Positions 23,687 to 34,063 of a stretch of DNA of 64,000 nt are shown one piece after another. Numbering within the stretch: the stretch's first letter is position 1; each line of letters opens with the position of its first letter. This DNA is from Hygrocybe punicea (Eukaryota; Basidiomycota; Agaricomycetes; Agaricales; Hygrophoraceae): NCBI GenBank assembly GCA_963556145.1, contig OY744472.1, positions 1,736,001-1,800,000 of the forward strand, written 5' to 3'. The notes beneath the pieces are model-generated. The model searched no databases. It had not been told where the DNA came from and saw nothing but the letters and a program-made list of their open reading frames with translations. Both the position numbers and the translations under genes were made by a program.

Positions 23687-24077
23687 GCAGTGAAAACGGA
23701 GGGCTTATAACCTAAAGTGGCTATAGACTGGAGTCTCAGTGCGAATACAAAGAGCAACTAATGTATTCATTACCTATAGACTGGAGTCTATAGGTACATC
23801 AGTCTAAGATACAAATTCAGAAAAAGGGGAATACAGACCTCAGTGCAAATATGAAGAGCAACTGAGGTCTTTCTATGCTGTGAAGTAGTGTTGCCGAAGT
23901 TCAGTTCGGTCTGGTTCCGAGCCTTTTTGGCGGAACCGCGAACTGAACTTCGGGTCCGGTTTGGCGCATGGCCAAACCTGGACCCAGACGGCATTGAACC
24001 GTCTCGCCGCGTTCGGTCTGGGTTCAGACCGCGTCTGAACCCAGACCGAGGTTGGCTCACCCCGTGAGCTCCGTTCT

Positions 24078-24129
24078 CCTCGCGAATGGCAGGCACGTAT
24101 CAATTGATACGGCGCTACACTTCGCGAGG
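24078..24129. repeat. 52-bp internal palindrome of hAT N1 copy 3
   Basis: The arms start CCTCGCGAATGG and end TTCGCGAGG around GTATCAATTGATAC. It is the reverse-oriented equivalent of 11247-11298. Confidence 0.85.
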
Positions 24130-25580
24130 TAGTTGGGCTGCGGGGGAGCCGTCCGGTGCTGCTGCTGCTGCTGCTGCTGTCGCGTTGCTGCTGTTGCTGC
24201 GGCCGTTGGCGTTGTTGCTGCTGCTGCTGCTGCCGCTGCCATTGCTGCCGTTGCTGCTGCTGCCATTGCCGTGGCGTTGCTGCCATTGCCGTGGCGTTGC
24301 TGCCATTGCCGTGGCGTTGCTGCTGTTGCCGCTGTTGCCGCTGTTGCCGCCGTTGCTGCTGCTGCCGTCACTGCTGCCGTCATTGCTGCCGTCATTGCTG
24401 CCGCTGCCGGCGCTGCTCCTGCTGCCGTCGCCGTTGCTGCTGCCACTGCTGCCGCTGCTGTCGTGGCCGTTGCTGCTGCTGCTGCCGTTGCCGTTGCCGT
24501 TGCTGCTGCTGCTGCTGCTGGCCGTCGTGGTTGTCGTTGCCGTTGTTGTTGCCGCCGCTGGTGGTAGTGGTGATGGTGGTGGTGGTGGTGTTGCAGCTGT
24601 CGTGCATCCGTTGCTGCCGGCGCTGCTGCTTCTGTTGCTGCTGCCATTGCTGCCAGTGCTGCTGCTTCTATTGCTGCTGCTGCTGCTTCTGCTGTTGCTG
24701 CTGCTGCTGGCCGTTGCCATCGTCGTTGCCTGGTTGCCATAGCCGTTCCCATTTCTGTTGCCGCCGCTGGTGGTGGTGGTGGTGGTGGTGGTGGTGTTGC
24801 AGCTGTCGCGCGTCCGTTGGCATTGGGTTGGCGTTGGCATCCATCTTGTGCCAAGATGGGTGTGGCCGCGACGTGGTCGCGGTCGAGTTCCCTGTCGCAA
24901 ATGACATTAGTAAAGTTAAGAAAAGCTTGAAACTGACCTTCGCGTTGAGTGTTGATGTTGTGTTGCGTGTTGATGTTGTGTTGCGTGAAAGCTACACGGT
25001 CACGGCCGGTCACATGATACCATTTAACACGAAATAGTAAGTCAAGAAATACGAAAAACAAATGAAATAATCGAGTTTAAAAAATAATTTTACTCAAGTC
25101 TAATAGACGAGAGCTTTTCTGCTACACGCGATTTCGCCGTATCCCGTTCTATGGCGTATTTCCCTCACACAGGCGTACCTCCTTTCTGACAAAGCGTAAC
25201 CCTACCCTTCGGGTGAACCCAGACTTGCGCGGAGAAACAGGAGTTTGTCTCACCCTCCTTTCTCTCACCGCATTGGTTCACCCAGGTAGCGTATCCCTCT
25301 TTTTCTGTGAGCCATACTTACCACTTTGGCTCACCAGGAGTAGAGGATTATTTTTTATTCTCTTTTTCACCCGCCACCCTCCTCTAGTGCACTCTTGTAT
25401 TTTGGTTGACGCACCCAATTGTACGGCACAAATGTACTCCAAAATATCTACCTTATGGACTTGTTTCTCTCCTGGCTTCAAGCCGGAAGAACAAGCTCCG
25501 ATTTTTTGCTTCACCCAGGAGTAGAGGATTATTTTTTATTCTCTTTTTCATATCTGAATAAATTCCATCAAATATCTTTT

Positions 25581-26837
25581 ATGACTTCTCGCACCAATGC
25601 GGACTCAGGGTCTTCGCAGAGATGGACCGGAACGGAATCGTTCATGCACGCATCAAATTCACAAGCACCATCGCAACTTTCCGGTCAAGCACCCCGAGAA
25701 GAAGTTATCTCTTCTGAGGCGTTTATATCTGCAGCCCCGGAATTCCTTGCTAGAGCGGACATCACTCGACAGTGCGAGCTCATCCTCAACACATTCAGGA
25801 GAGGAACCACCTCCAAGTCCGACGCTTTCCTTGCTCTCGCGGATACAATCCCTGGATCTAGGGAACTCGACAGTGCAGGGAGCAGTGCTCTCGCGTCCTA
25901 CCTTGCGATGCTCGACAGATACGACTCAGCAACCAACACGATTCCTGGACCGTTCATCGGTGACCAAATCGACTCGCTGCGCCCCATTTCTCCGCGACCG
26001 GGTAGAGCTCACGCTGCTGGACCGGATGAAGCCGGCATTATTGAACCAGTCGAAACCCACATTGTTGGACAGGATCACACCCACGCTGCTAGACCGGATC
26101 CATCTCGCGCATCCTCGGTCGAACGAGACAGCGAACCGAAATGAAGGAGAGTCGATGACTCCACCCTTCCTTGGACCGTCGCGAATATTATCGGGGATGC
26201 CGTACTTAAACCCGAGCTCGCCAAGACACGTCGCCTCCTCCTCGAATTTTCAAAAGACATCAAATATGTCCTTAGTTCGCTACTCAACTCGACCAGCCAT
26301 ATCTCCTTCCCCGAGTCTGAGTGGACGGCTCTCATCAAAGGGCAATCTATCAACCTCGACAAGGTCATCACCCACCACCACTCTGTCTCTCACGACACTC
26401 GGACGTCCCAAAAACTCGGCGATGGCATCGAACTCCGGTTCGGCTCATCCGACCCCATCAAATCCGTCAAAACCATCGGAGAATGGGTCATCGCCTGGGG
26501 CAAAGCATCCGAAGCTACCCTTTGGGTGTTCCCCCACCGAGACCGGGAGCTGCAACACTACCAACACTATGTACTCGAGCTCTTCAACAGCGCCCACACT
26601 TCCGTTCACGAGAGGATCATCCTCCTCGATCATAAAATCCGGACCGAAGTCGCATCCCGCAGGGACCTCCTGCTTAGCGATTTCTCGTCCTTTTCACATT
26701 GGGAACGATCTTACCTCTCCGAATTTGGTACAGGTTTCCTCGCGTCCCCTCAAGCGACCAGACGAGACACTCAAGCGGCTTCAAGCGGCCACACCCGCGC
26801 CCGCAATGACACTAAAAAGAAGTCGGAGCCTTGCTGA
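25581..26837 (+). pseudogene. Gag-like ORF of YR retrotransposon with one in-frame TGA
   Basis: The frame opens at ATG 25581 (MTSRTNADSGSS), meets TGA at 26142-26144, and then stays open to TGA 26835-26837. The second part (SFPESEWTALIKGQSINLDK, later EWVIAWGKASEATLWVFPHR) looks like a conserved nucleocapsid-type protein of this element group. So the TGA is probably a mutation, though readthrough cannot be excluded. Confidence 0.7.
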
Positions 26838-26844
26838 CGTTTCA

Positions 26845-28791
26845 ATGACGGCATCTGCCCTTCGACGTCATCTCAGTGCCGCTACGCTCACGTCTGCTCC
26901 ACATGCCGTCGCGCGGACCATACGTCCGCTTCCTGCACCAGCACGAAGACCTGATCAATTCTACTCCCGTCCTCGTTATTTCCGCAATTTTCTCTGGTCG
27001 AACCTCGACACCGGCACTTACCCTTCTGCGCTTACTACGGAATCAGATCCTCCGCTCCCACAGCCTCCCTCTTCCGAATACACCGACGAACTCGTCGAGA
27101 CAATCTCACGCAACTCACACCTTTTCAAGATCGTCACTCCCGTCCGCGTCCCTGCTTTCGCACGTCTCCTAACGGCCCACCCAAACCAACCTTTTGTCTC
27201 GTCTGTGATCACTGGCCTGCGCCAAGGCTTCTGGCCTTGGTCTGTGTGGGATCCTTCATACCCCTCTACCCACGATGCCTCTGTCCGGCCTCCGAAGTCA
27301 GAAAAGGAACGTGATTTCATTCGTGCTCAGCGTGACAAGGAAATCTCACTCGGCCGTTTCTCGGAGTCGTTTGGTCAGGAACTGCTCCCCGGTATGTACA
27401 GCATGCCCGTCCACGCGGTACCAAAGCCACGGTCGACCAACTTGAGGCTCGTCGTCGACCACAGCGCCAGTCTTCACTCGTTAAACTCACTGATCGCTCA
27501 CTCCGCTATTGTCGGCTCTCGCCTCGACAACTTGCAGAACCTAGGACAGGCTCTGCTCAATTTTCGTCGAGAACACGGAAATGCTCCGCTCACCCTATTC
27601 AAATCTGATGTCTCGCAAGCTTACCGGCGAATGCCTCTCCATTTCCTGTACCAAGCGAAACAGATCGTCACGGTCGACGGTGAACGACATGTCGACCGTA
27701 ACAACAACTTCGGCAATCGCGGAGCTTATCGCATCTGGGCAGCATTCATGGCACTTGTGATATGGATTGCAATCTATGTGAAGTCCCTCTCTGACCTCTT
27801 TACATACGTTGACGACACTTTTTCTTTTGAAGTCACTGGCCACCTCGCGTACTACCCTCCATATGACATGTTCTACCCGTGGAAACAAACACAACTCCTC
27901 CTCCTCTGGGACGAGATCGGTCTGCCCCATGAGAAAGAGAAACAAGAGTTCGGCGACACTGTGATGATCATCGGCTTCCTGTGCGATGCCAACGCCATGA
28001 CTTTCACCATGATGCCAGAGGCGCGGGCTGACTTACTGGGCGCCATTACCGAGTTCGTCACAGCCCCACGCGGTGGCCGCCGTCACTCGCTTCGCAAATT
28101 TCAGCGCATGGCGGGGTGGGTGAACTGGTCTCTAAATGTTTTCCCACTCCTCCGTCCCTCGCTTTCAAACCTCTACGATAAGATGTCCGGCAAGACCAAC
28201 TCCGATGCGCTCATCTTCTTGAACAAAGCGGTCATCGATGATCTACTCTGGCTTCACCACCATGTAGAGTCTGCACCGGGCGTCCGTCTACTGAATGCGG
28301 CTGTTTGGGAACCCATTGACGCAGATCTCACCATATTTGGGGATGCCTGTTTGACTGGCCTCGGATTTGTCTACCCGTCCACGGGCATCGCGTTTCAGCA
28401 GCCTCCACCGCCCCACGCACCCCCAGACAACATTTTCTACCTCGAGGCACTGGTCGTCCTGTGGGCCCTCACTCATGCTGCCTCGTTGTCGTTCACAGGC
28501 CGTCTCGTCATTTACACGGACAGCAGCAATACCTTCGACATTTTCAACACCCTTGCCGCAAAACCCATTTACAATGAGATTCTCAAGCTTGCAGTTGATA
28601 CGATGATCGCGCATGCCATTGATTTACGAGTGTGCCTCGTTGAAGGCTCGTCCAACATTGTGGCCGACGCCCTGTCCCGCGACCGACTCGATATCGCGCT
28701 CCGCCACCAACCAAACCTTCGTTTGCATATCCACCCCCTCCTGAACCTTCCTAGACCCCCTCGTGTTAAGCTGGGGGTGCAGGAGGAATGA
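26845..28791 (+). CDS. Reverse transcriptase-RNase H of YR retrotransposon
   Basis: The RT palm motif FTYVDDTFSF is at about 27800-27830, preceded by KSDVSQAYRRMPL. RNase H acidic residues appear in FGDACLTGLGF, YLEALVVLWAL, IYTDSSNTFDIFN and NIVADALSR (28335-28680). The first ATG after the gag stop is at 26845, 7 bases downstream. The same frame is open upstream to 25597, antiphase to gag, but the composition there looks like a shadow. The stop overlaps the recombinase start. Confidence 0.85.
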   Translation: MTASALRRHLSAATLTSAPHAVARTIRPLPAPARRPDQFYSRPRYFRNFLWSNLDTGTYPSALTTESDPPLPQPPSSEYTDELVETISRNSHLFKIVTPVRVPAFARLLTAHPNQPFVSSVITGLRQGFWPWSVWDPSYPSTHDASVRPPKSEKERDFIRAQRDKEISLGRFSESFGQELLPGMYSMPVHAVPKPRSTNLRLVVDHSASLHSLNSLIAHSAIVGSRLDNLQNLGQALLNFRREHGNAPLTLFKSDVSQAYRRMPLHFLYQAKQIVTVDGERHVDRNNNFGNRGAYRIWAAFMALVIWIAIYVKSLSDLFTYVDDTFSFEVTGHLAYYPPYDMFYPWKQTQLLLLWDEIGLPHEKEKQEFGDTVMIIGFLCDANAMTFTMMPEARADLLGAITEFVTAPRGGRRHSLRKFQRMAGWVNWSLNVFPLLRPSLSNLYDKMSGKTNSDALIFLNKAVIDDLLWLHHHVESAPGVRLLNAAVWEPIDADLTIFGDACLTGLGFVYPSTGIAFQQPPPPHAPPDNIFYLEALVVLWALTHAASLSFTGRLVIYTDSSNTFDIFNTLAAKPIYNEILKLAVDTMIAHAIDLRVCLVEGSSNIVADALSRDRLDIALRHQPNLRLHIHPLLNLPRPPRVKLGVQEE

Positions 28792-29780
28792 ACCCTGTCT
28801 CGGGACAGTCCCGGCAGCGTGTCCGGCTGCTGTGGACTCTGGAGCGCCTGCTCCATGAGAGGTCTGTCGCCCTCGGCCTTTCTATCGACAAATCAACGCG
28901 TTCTACTTACAATTCCGCTCTGAACTCTTACCTTACTTTCTGCAAATCCCACTCCTTCCCCATTGACCCCACGCCTGACACTCTTAGTTTCTTTGTCGTT
29001 TTCATGTGTTCCCACATCAAGCCTTCTTCTGTCGACAGCTACTTATCAGGTATCGTCAATCAGTTGGAGGACCATTTCCCTGACGCTCGCAAGCACCGCA
29101 ACAGCCGAATTGTTTCTCGCACACTCGCCGGATGCAAACGCCGTTTTGGTTCCCCCACCACACACAAAGACCCCCTCTCTCGCTCGGACCTCTGCATCGC
29201 AACTGCGAGCATCCACGATGGGTCATCTCACGATGACCGACTTTTCGTTGCACAGCTCCTCACGGGATTCTTTGCACTCCTGCGCCTTGGTGAGCTGACC
29301 TATCCTGATCATTGCCGTTTGGACGATCCTCGCAAACTCTCGTTGCGCCACACCATTTCTTTCACACACATTGATTACAGTTACACACTGCCTACACACA
29401 AAGCTGACTCCTTCTTTCAGGGCAACGTTGTCCGCGTCCAGCGTCTCCCCGATCCTGATGACCCTTATCGTTTTTTCTTTGCCTACGTTGTGTCCCGTGA
29501 TCGCCTTTTCCCCTTCCACTCACCACTCTGGCTAAAAGCCGATGGTACTGTCCCCCGCCGTTCTTGGTTTATCAAACGCATGCGAAATATTTATCCTATC
29601 TCCCTTGCTGGCCAGTCTATGCGTGCTGGAGGCGCCACTTCTCTCGCTATCTCAGGCATGGCACCTCACATCATTCAGGCAGCGGGGCGCTGGTCATCTA
29701 CAGCTTTTCAGATCTACATCCGTAAAAACCCTTTCGTATTGCAGGCGCTTATACATGGCAGACCCGCGCATTCCGCATGA
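28788..29780 (+). CDS. Tyrosine recombinase of YR retrotransposon
   Basis: This 330-residue protein has a SAM-like N-terminal domain (STYNSALNSYLTFCKSHSF, then VDSYLSGIVNQL). The catalytic domain has box I Arg in LLRLGELTYP, box II QSMRAGGATSLA and the nucleophile region GRWSSTAFQIYIR, with Tyr near residue 313. The box II His of the classical HxxR is Gln here. The start ATG overlaps the RT stop (ATGA), suggesting reinitiation coupling. It is uninterrupted. Confidence 0.85.
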   Translation: MNPVSGQSRQRVRLLWTLERLLHERSVALGLSIDKSTRSTYNSALNSYLTFCKSHSFPIDPTPDTLSFFVVFMCSHIKPSSVDSYLSGIVNQLEDHFPDARKHRNSRIVSRTLAGCKRRFGSPTTHKDPLSRSDLCIATASIHDGSSHDDRLFVAQLLTGFFALLRLGELTYPDHCRLDDPRKLSLRHTISFTHIDYSYTLPTHKADSFFQGNVVRVQRLPDPDDPYRFFFAYVVSRDRLFPFHSPLWLKADGTVPRRSWFIKRMRNIYPISLAGQSMRAGGATSLAISGMAPHIIQAAGRWSSTAFQIYIRKNPFVLQALIHGRPAHSA

Positions 29781-30437
29781 ATTTTCTTTGGTTCTATCTT
29801 TCTTGGACATTCCGTGCCTCCCTCCGATCTTTCCCCTCTCATTCCATTGCCCCAATATTGAACCCAAATTTTTCTACATAGACCTTTACCGATTGTACGG
29901 CACAAATGTACTCCAAAATATCTACCTTATGGACTTGTTTCTCTCCTGGCTTCAAGCCGGAAGAACAAGCTCCGATTTTTTGCTATCCCTCATGCTCCAC
30001 TTAAGCAGAGTCGATTAGCCGCGAAGTTGAATCCTTCCAAACAAGTTCATGTCCCAGCTGGCTAATCGACACGTGCAACTCGAGCAGAGTCGATTAGATA
30101 CCGTAAAAATAGCTGCGTTCGCGGTTTGGACGCGGTTTGGAGCCGTTCAGGAAATCCGGCGGGCCTTGAAACCCGGAACTGAACCCGCGGTCCGGTTCAG
30201 CACTTGGCTGAACTTAGACTGAACCTCGGGTTCGGTTCGGGGTTTGAACCGGGTTCAGCTAGGTTCGGAACCGAACTACGGCAACACTACTGTGAAGGGG
30301 GTAAATATACTACTGTAGACAAAGAAGAATGTCAAGACAAAGCATGAGTGATCCAAAAAGGAAAGAGTCTAGAATCTTATCTAATCGTTGTCTAATCTTA
30401 TCATCGATCAGAGTGTTTATGTTTGCCCAGTTCAACA

Positions 30438-30711
30438 CGATGTGTGCGTGACTTCGTCCATCATAGTCAGCTAGTATACAAGGTGGTAGTGTGATGTTCA
30501 GAGGTGTGTGATCGTGTTTCCATCACAGCTGTTCAGGGCTCATAACCTATTGGAATATATGGGAGTGCAGTGGTTGTTGACCACTAAGATATTTATGTGG
30601 AATTAATTATATTTACCTCTCCCTGAGAGGGCTTTTATACTACTAGCTAAATCCACTAGAAGTTTCTTGTGGTAGAATAACTGCTGCACTTCAGCATTAT
30701 TCATCGGACAG
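30438..30711 (-). repeat. Copia element 2: 5' LTR, primer site and first gag codons
   Basis: GGTTATGAGCCC (30548-30537, minus) resembles the primer-binding site of Copia element 1. An LTR-like block (about 30711-30549, TG...TA ends, ends uncertain) precedes it. Two adjacent ATGs at 30464 and 30461 open a frame that meets Copia element 1 at 30437 and resumes in frame at 16161 with a Gly-Ser-His-Trp-Ile-Lys segment. Confidence 0.75.
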
Positions 30712-30959
30712 GTGTTTGAGTTCCAGGTCACATGATATGGATTACTAATCCATTCCACGACTATTTGGCCACTATTCCCAACATCTCCTGCTGCTTAGTC
30801 TCGGAACCAGCCATTCTTACTGGTTGGATTCCGAATTGGCTGTTAAAAACAGTGCTCGATGTGGGGTAGAACGTCTGGTGAGTTTTGACACAGTGGGTGT
30901 AGGTATCCTGCACATGGACTCTTGATCACTATGTATAACTGCTCTCTGTACTCTTCCCC

Positions 30960-31560
30960 CTACAGCAATGCGAGACTTGTACAACTCCCATACCTTTTCT
31001 GTGGATGACGAGGATGACTTGAGCTTCAAATTGGGCTCTGAGGACAATGATTATGGAACACACCAGCATGGAATCATTGCATCTCAACCTACCACTATTC
31101 CTTTGGGCAATCAGCTGGAATGTTCCCGAGTTGGTCCTGGATCCCACAGTATGATTCGCCAGAACAGCACTCATGGTCAGTGATGAACTTCCAAATATCC
31201 TGGCGAATTGGCATAGCCCTCCACAAGCCCATGGACTTGGTATTTGAACAAAAGCGGCTCGGGCAGTGATGGCAGAGTGGGCTCTGGATGCCATTGGAAA
31301 AACTTTAGACAAGGAAATGTGCAACCTTAAGCTGATCATGCAATTTCCGCAACAAGAACTATCTGAAGAGGCTCTTTTGGCAATTAGCTGGAATGGAACG
31401 TGAAGAGTATTGCGCCAACAATGTGGAAACTACTCTGCTGTGTTGCCTGCACCCGTTCCTGTGGTGACCACACAGTCTATGCCAAGCATCAGAGCTTCGG
31501 TAACATCTACCTGCCAGTCATAGGGCATTTTTCCATCAAAAGCTGCTTCAAATTTATTGA
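30960..31560 (+). pseudogene. Fragment of a transposon-type hypothetical protein
   Basis: A broken plus-strand reading (ANWHSPPQAHGLGI, then KAARAVMAEWALDAIGKTLD and MQFPQQELSEEALLAISW at about 31196-31400) looks like a coding relic of the repeated hypothetical proteins found with KDZ/Plavaka-type elements. A small open frame 30968-31183 precedes it. No catalytic motif is visible, and it is cut by the element starting at 31568. Confidence 0.35.
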
Positions 31561-31567
31561 TGATTGC

Positions 31568-32442
31568 TAGTTAATGGCACGGGTAACCCATGGGTACAAT
31601 TGGCTGTACCCGTACCCGCACCCGACGTACCCATGATCCGAAACCCGCCGATTTTACCCGTCATTTTGAGCCAAAGATCATCCAAAATGGTTAAGTATTG
31701 AGGGAGATATGATTAAAACACTCTATTTCAGTGTTTTAATCATATCTCAGTCAATACTTGACCATTTTAGGTGATCTTTGGCTCAGATTGAAGCTGACGG
31801 GTACGGGAATCCGTACCCGTACCCGCTAAGGTTGACCGCGGGTACGGGTCAACCCACGGTATTTCCGAAACGGGTTGCACGGGTATGGATACAGTTGCCA
31901 AATCTGGCACCCGTGACCACACCGTACCCGTACCCGTGGTTTCATGGTTTTCGACGGGTTAGCAACAACAATTGGGCCATACGCCCTCAGGTATATTTTC
32001 GTCATCATTTAACACTATTCTAATCCCTTTTTTTCAGATAACAACAACGTTGACTCGAGCACGACACGTCACCACGTCACGAGAGGCCATCTGGGCCTCG
32101 TTGACATCCTGGCCCTCTTGTTAACATCTCGACAACAACAATAACCACAACACAATGAGAAAGCAGGACATAAACCAGCCAGAGAGGTGGTGCGCCCACT
32201 CTCTGGCTGTCAGGTACGTCAATCTTCATCATCTCATTATAATTATTTGCTACTTTATTATTTTAGTTTCATTAGTAGTCTTTGCCAAACGACAACAATG
32301 ACAAGGACGCCTTAGCACCCTCCTCGCGTCTCGGCACTCCCTCGCAACGTCTCCCACCCTCGCATCAACCTCTCCCATCTCCCACCCCAGCTAATGACGT
32401 GACGACGACGACGAGGACACACAGCGACGACATGACAATGAC
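31568..32442 (+). mobile_element. hAT-like element, family N3, left end only
   Basis: The start TAGTTAATGGCACGGGTAAC matches the left end of the N3 element at 61306 (TAGTGAATGGCACGGGTAAC). Dense GGGTACC words follow, then a 117-bp hairpin (31668-31784). I find no matching right end before the N2 element at 32443, so the copy is truncated or rearranged. Confidence 0.55.
31668..31784. repeat. Long hairpin, about 54-nt arms
   Basis: The arms 31668-31721 and 31730-31784 are nearly complementary (GAGCCAAAGATCA at the left end, TGATCTTTGGCTC at the right), with an 8-nt loop. It is absent from the related N3 element at 61306. Confidence 0.8.
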
Positions 32443-32737
32443 TAGTGCTACCGAAGTTCAGTTCAGTCCAGTTCAGACCAATTTTGGCTGAACCCTGAAC
32501 TGAACTCCGGGTTCAGTTCAGGATTTCACGTGAACTGAACCTGAACCGCCCTGAACCGTTCAGATTTTTTTTCAGGGCCCGAACCGAGTTCAAGAACCAT
32601 TCAGACACTTAATTTTACTATTCTCGATATTTAAACTATTTATGTAATATATTATAGTAAATATTCAATATCGTGCTGGTTTTCATGGTTTTACCTGTAT
32701 ACCGCCTGGTGCTGGTGAGGTACCCACCTCCCTGTAA

Positions 32738-32790
32738 CCTCGCAAACATAGCCCCGATGTCAATTGATGCTGGGCTGTGTGTTCGCGAGG
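32738..32790. repeat. 53-bp palindrome, first copy in hAT N2
   Basis: The sequence starts CCTCGCAAACATAGC and ends TTCGCGAGG around GTCAATTGAT. It aligns with the N1 palindromes despite different element ends. Confidence 0.8.
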
Positions 32791-32875
32791 TGATAGCTGG
32801 GGTGGGGACCGAGTCTCCTTGCCTTGGTGCTGCTGGTGGTGCCTGTGACCCTGCGAACGGCACACTGCCCTGTAA

Positions 32876-32928
32876 CCTCACGAACATAGCCCCGACGTCA
32901 ATTGACACCAGGCTGCGTGTTTGTGAGG
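32876..32928. repeat. 53-bp palindrome, second copy in hAT N2
   Basis: The sequence starts CCTCACGAACATAGC and ends TTTGTGAGG around GTCAATTGAC. It is 86 bp after the first copy, so the palindrome is tandemly duplicated here. Confidence 0.8.
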
Positions 32929-33270
32929 TGTTAGATGGGGATGGGGGCCTGGTTAGATGGTGTGGGCATTGGCGTGGTTGGGGCACTGGTGTTGGCGTGG
33001 TTGGGGCATTGGCATTGGTGTTGGCGTTGGCTCTGGTGCCAGTGCTGCTTCTCCTGCATGTTCGCGTTGGCGTGGTTGGGGCATTGGCATTGGCATTGGC
33101 GTTGTTGCTGGTGCCGGTGCTGCTTCTCCTGCTGCTGTTGTTGTTGTTGCTGGGCTGGTGTTGGTGCCGCTGCTTCTCCTGCTGGTAGTGTTGTGCTGTT
33201 GCCAGCCCGGTGCCGTTGCTGCTGGCTCACATAGTTAGTAACATAGAAATGAATAAAATACTTACGTCGT

Positions 33271-34063
33271 TGTAGAGGGTCCTTGACCCTCTGAGGCCGT
33301 AACATCGATATCTCGCGAATCCGCTCGAACCCAACGTCTCTAGCAATCTACGCTCGAACCTGACGCAACCCGACACAACCCGATGCATACCAACTAGCAC
33401 GGCCGCTCACGTACCTGGTCGGTCCATCTCCTAAACTCACGGAACTTCAAATATCAAAGATAGATCTCATCAGACTGGAATCCCGACGTCGGACTTGCCT
33501 TATTCGCGCCTAGCGTCTCCCTTATGGAGATATAGTAAAGTATATTACATCTTTTACGGTTTTTATATCTTCCACCCATTTTCCCTGTCATGGTCGCCTT
33601 GCAACCCCCTTCCTACTTTTCCATTTTTATTCTCCTTTGATTTCTCTCATCGGCCGAGGACTCTCGTCCGAATCTAGGTACAGAAATTTGTAGTATAAAA
33701 ACGGTGCCCAAGCGCCGTCTCTGAATAAGAAACCAGTTCCCCCATTTCCTCTCTCTGAGAATTAGTCTCTCAGTAAAATCCATCGCACACATTGCTCATC
33801 GGATTCCTTGATGCTCTCCCCGTCGTTCTACCGCCTTTATCTCTACGTCCCTCGTCACCCGACACCCGACCCGCCGTACCCGACATCGTCGGCTTCGTCG
33901 GCTTCGACCGGTCTTGATAGATTTCAGTAGTTTACTCGGCGGCTTCTTACCATTTATATCCTATCATTTTACTGAAGCTTGTTAGACTATTCCTAGTCAC
34001 TTCTACGCTGACACCACAGGCTTAGGATTACTATTCCGCAGCCACCCTGACCTCGCCTTTACA
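33271..34063 (+). repeat. Solo-LTR-like insert in hAT N2
   Basis: This 793-bp block starts TGTAGAGGGTCC and ends CTTTACA, with TCGT on both sides. It carries a TATA-like TAGTATAAAAACGG at 33691, about 100 bp before CTCTCTGAGAATTAG. Its composition differs from the host element. No internal retroelement domain is present. The flanking TCG repeats make the duplication weak evidence. Confidence 0.5.

Larger units (their letters stand above)
25071..30097 (+). mobile_element. Tyrosine-recombinase (DIRS/Ngaro-like) retrotransposon
   Basis: The element inserted in hAT copy 3 with no target duplication: hAT sequence stops at 25070 and resumes at 30098. This is typical of YR retrotransposons. It carries a Gag-like ORF, RT-RNase H and a tyrosine recombinase, with no integrase, no protease and no adenine methyltransferase domain seen; this points to the Ngaro/DIRS group. 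A 93-bp direct repeat is identical at 25418-25510 and 29892-29984. A 36-bp repeat lies at 25334-25369 and 25515-25550, and AGCAGAGTCGATTAG recurs at the right end. Together these fit split direct terminal repeats. Confidence 0.88.
23886..30289 (-). mobile_element. Non-autonomous hAT element, family N1 copy 3, split by a YR retrotransposon
   Basis: The ends TAGTGTTGCCG and CGGCAACACTA are flanked by a perfect CTGTGAAG duplication (23878-23885, 30290-30297). It is inverted relative to copies 1 and 2. Without the insertion 25071-30097 it is 1,377 bp, longer than its sisters because the CAG/CGG/CCA simple-repeat block (about 24150-24800) has expanded. The 52-bp palindrome is at 24078-24129. Confidence 0.92.
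16167..30437 (-). mobile_element. Copia element 1, full length but interrupted three times
   Basis: The two 313-bp LTRs start TGTTG and end CTTTA on the minus strand, and 5-bp flanks TGATG/CGATG (16162-16166, 30438-30442) differ by one base. A primer-binding-site-like GGTTATAAGCCC (23712-23701) touches the 5' LTR, and a purine run TTTGAAGGGGAG lies at the 3' LTR. Order on the minus strand is LTR, gag, protease, integrase, RT, RNase H, LTR. Removing the insertions 17391-18378, 18804-20439 and 23886-30289, each with an 8-bp duplication, leaves about 5.2 kb, the normal size of a Copia element. Stop codons in gag and a DSS protease motif show it is dead. Confidence 0.92.
23713..30437 (-). repeat. 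5' LTR of Copia element 1, split by hAT N1 copy 3
   Basis: The LTR consists of 23713-23885 (173 bp) and 30298-30437 (140 bp). Together they give 313 bp, the exact length of the 3' LTR once one copy of the 8-bp duplication CTGTGAAG is removed. Confidence 0.92.

Noticed and set aside
25597..26840. N-terminal 400 residues of a 1064-codon RT protein
   Set aside because: Composition looks like a shadow of the Gag-like frame; RT motifs begin after 26845. Kept only as a finding to test.
28288..28614. Minus-strand frame of 108 codons in the RNase H region
   Set aside because: Antisense shadow of the RT-RNase H ORF.
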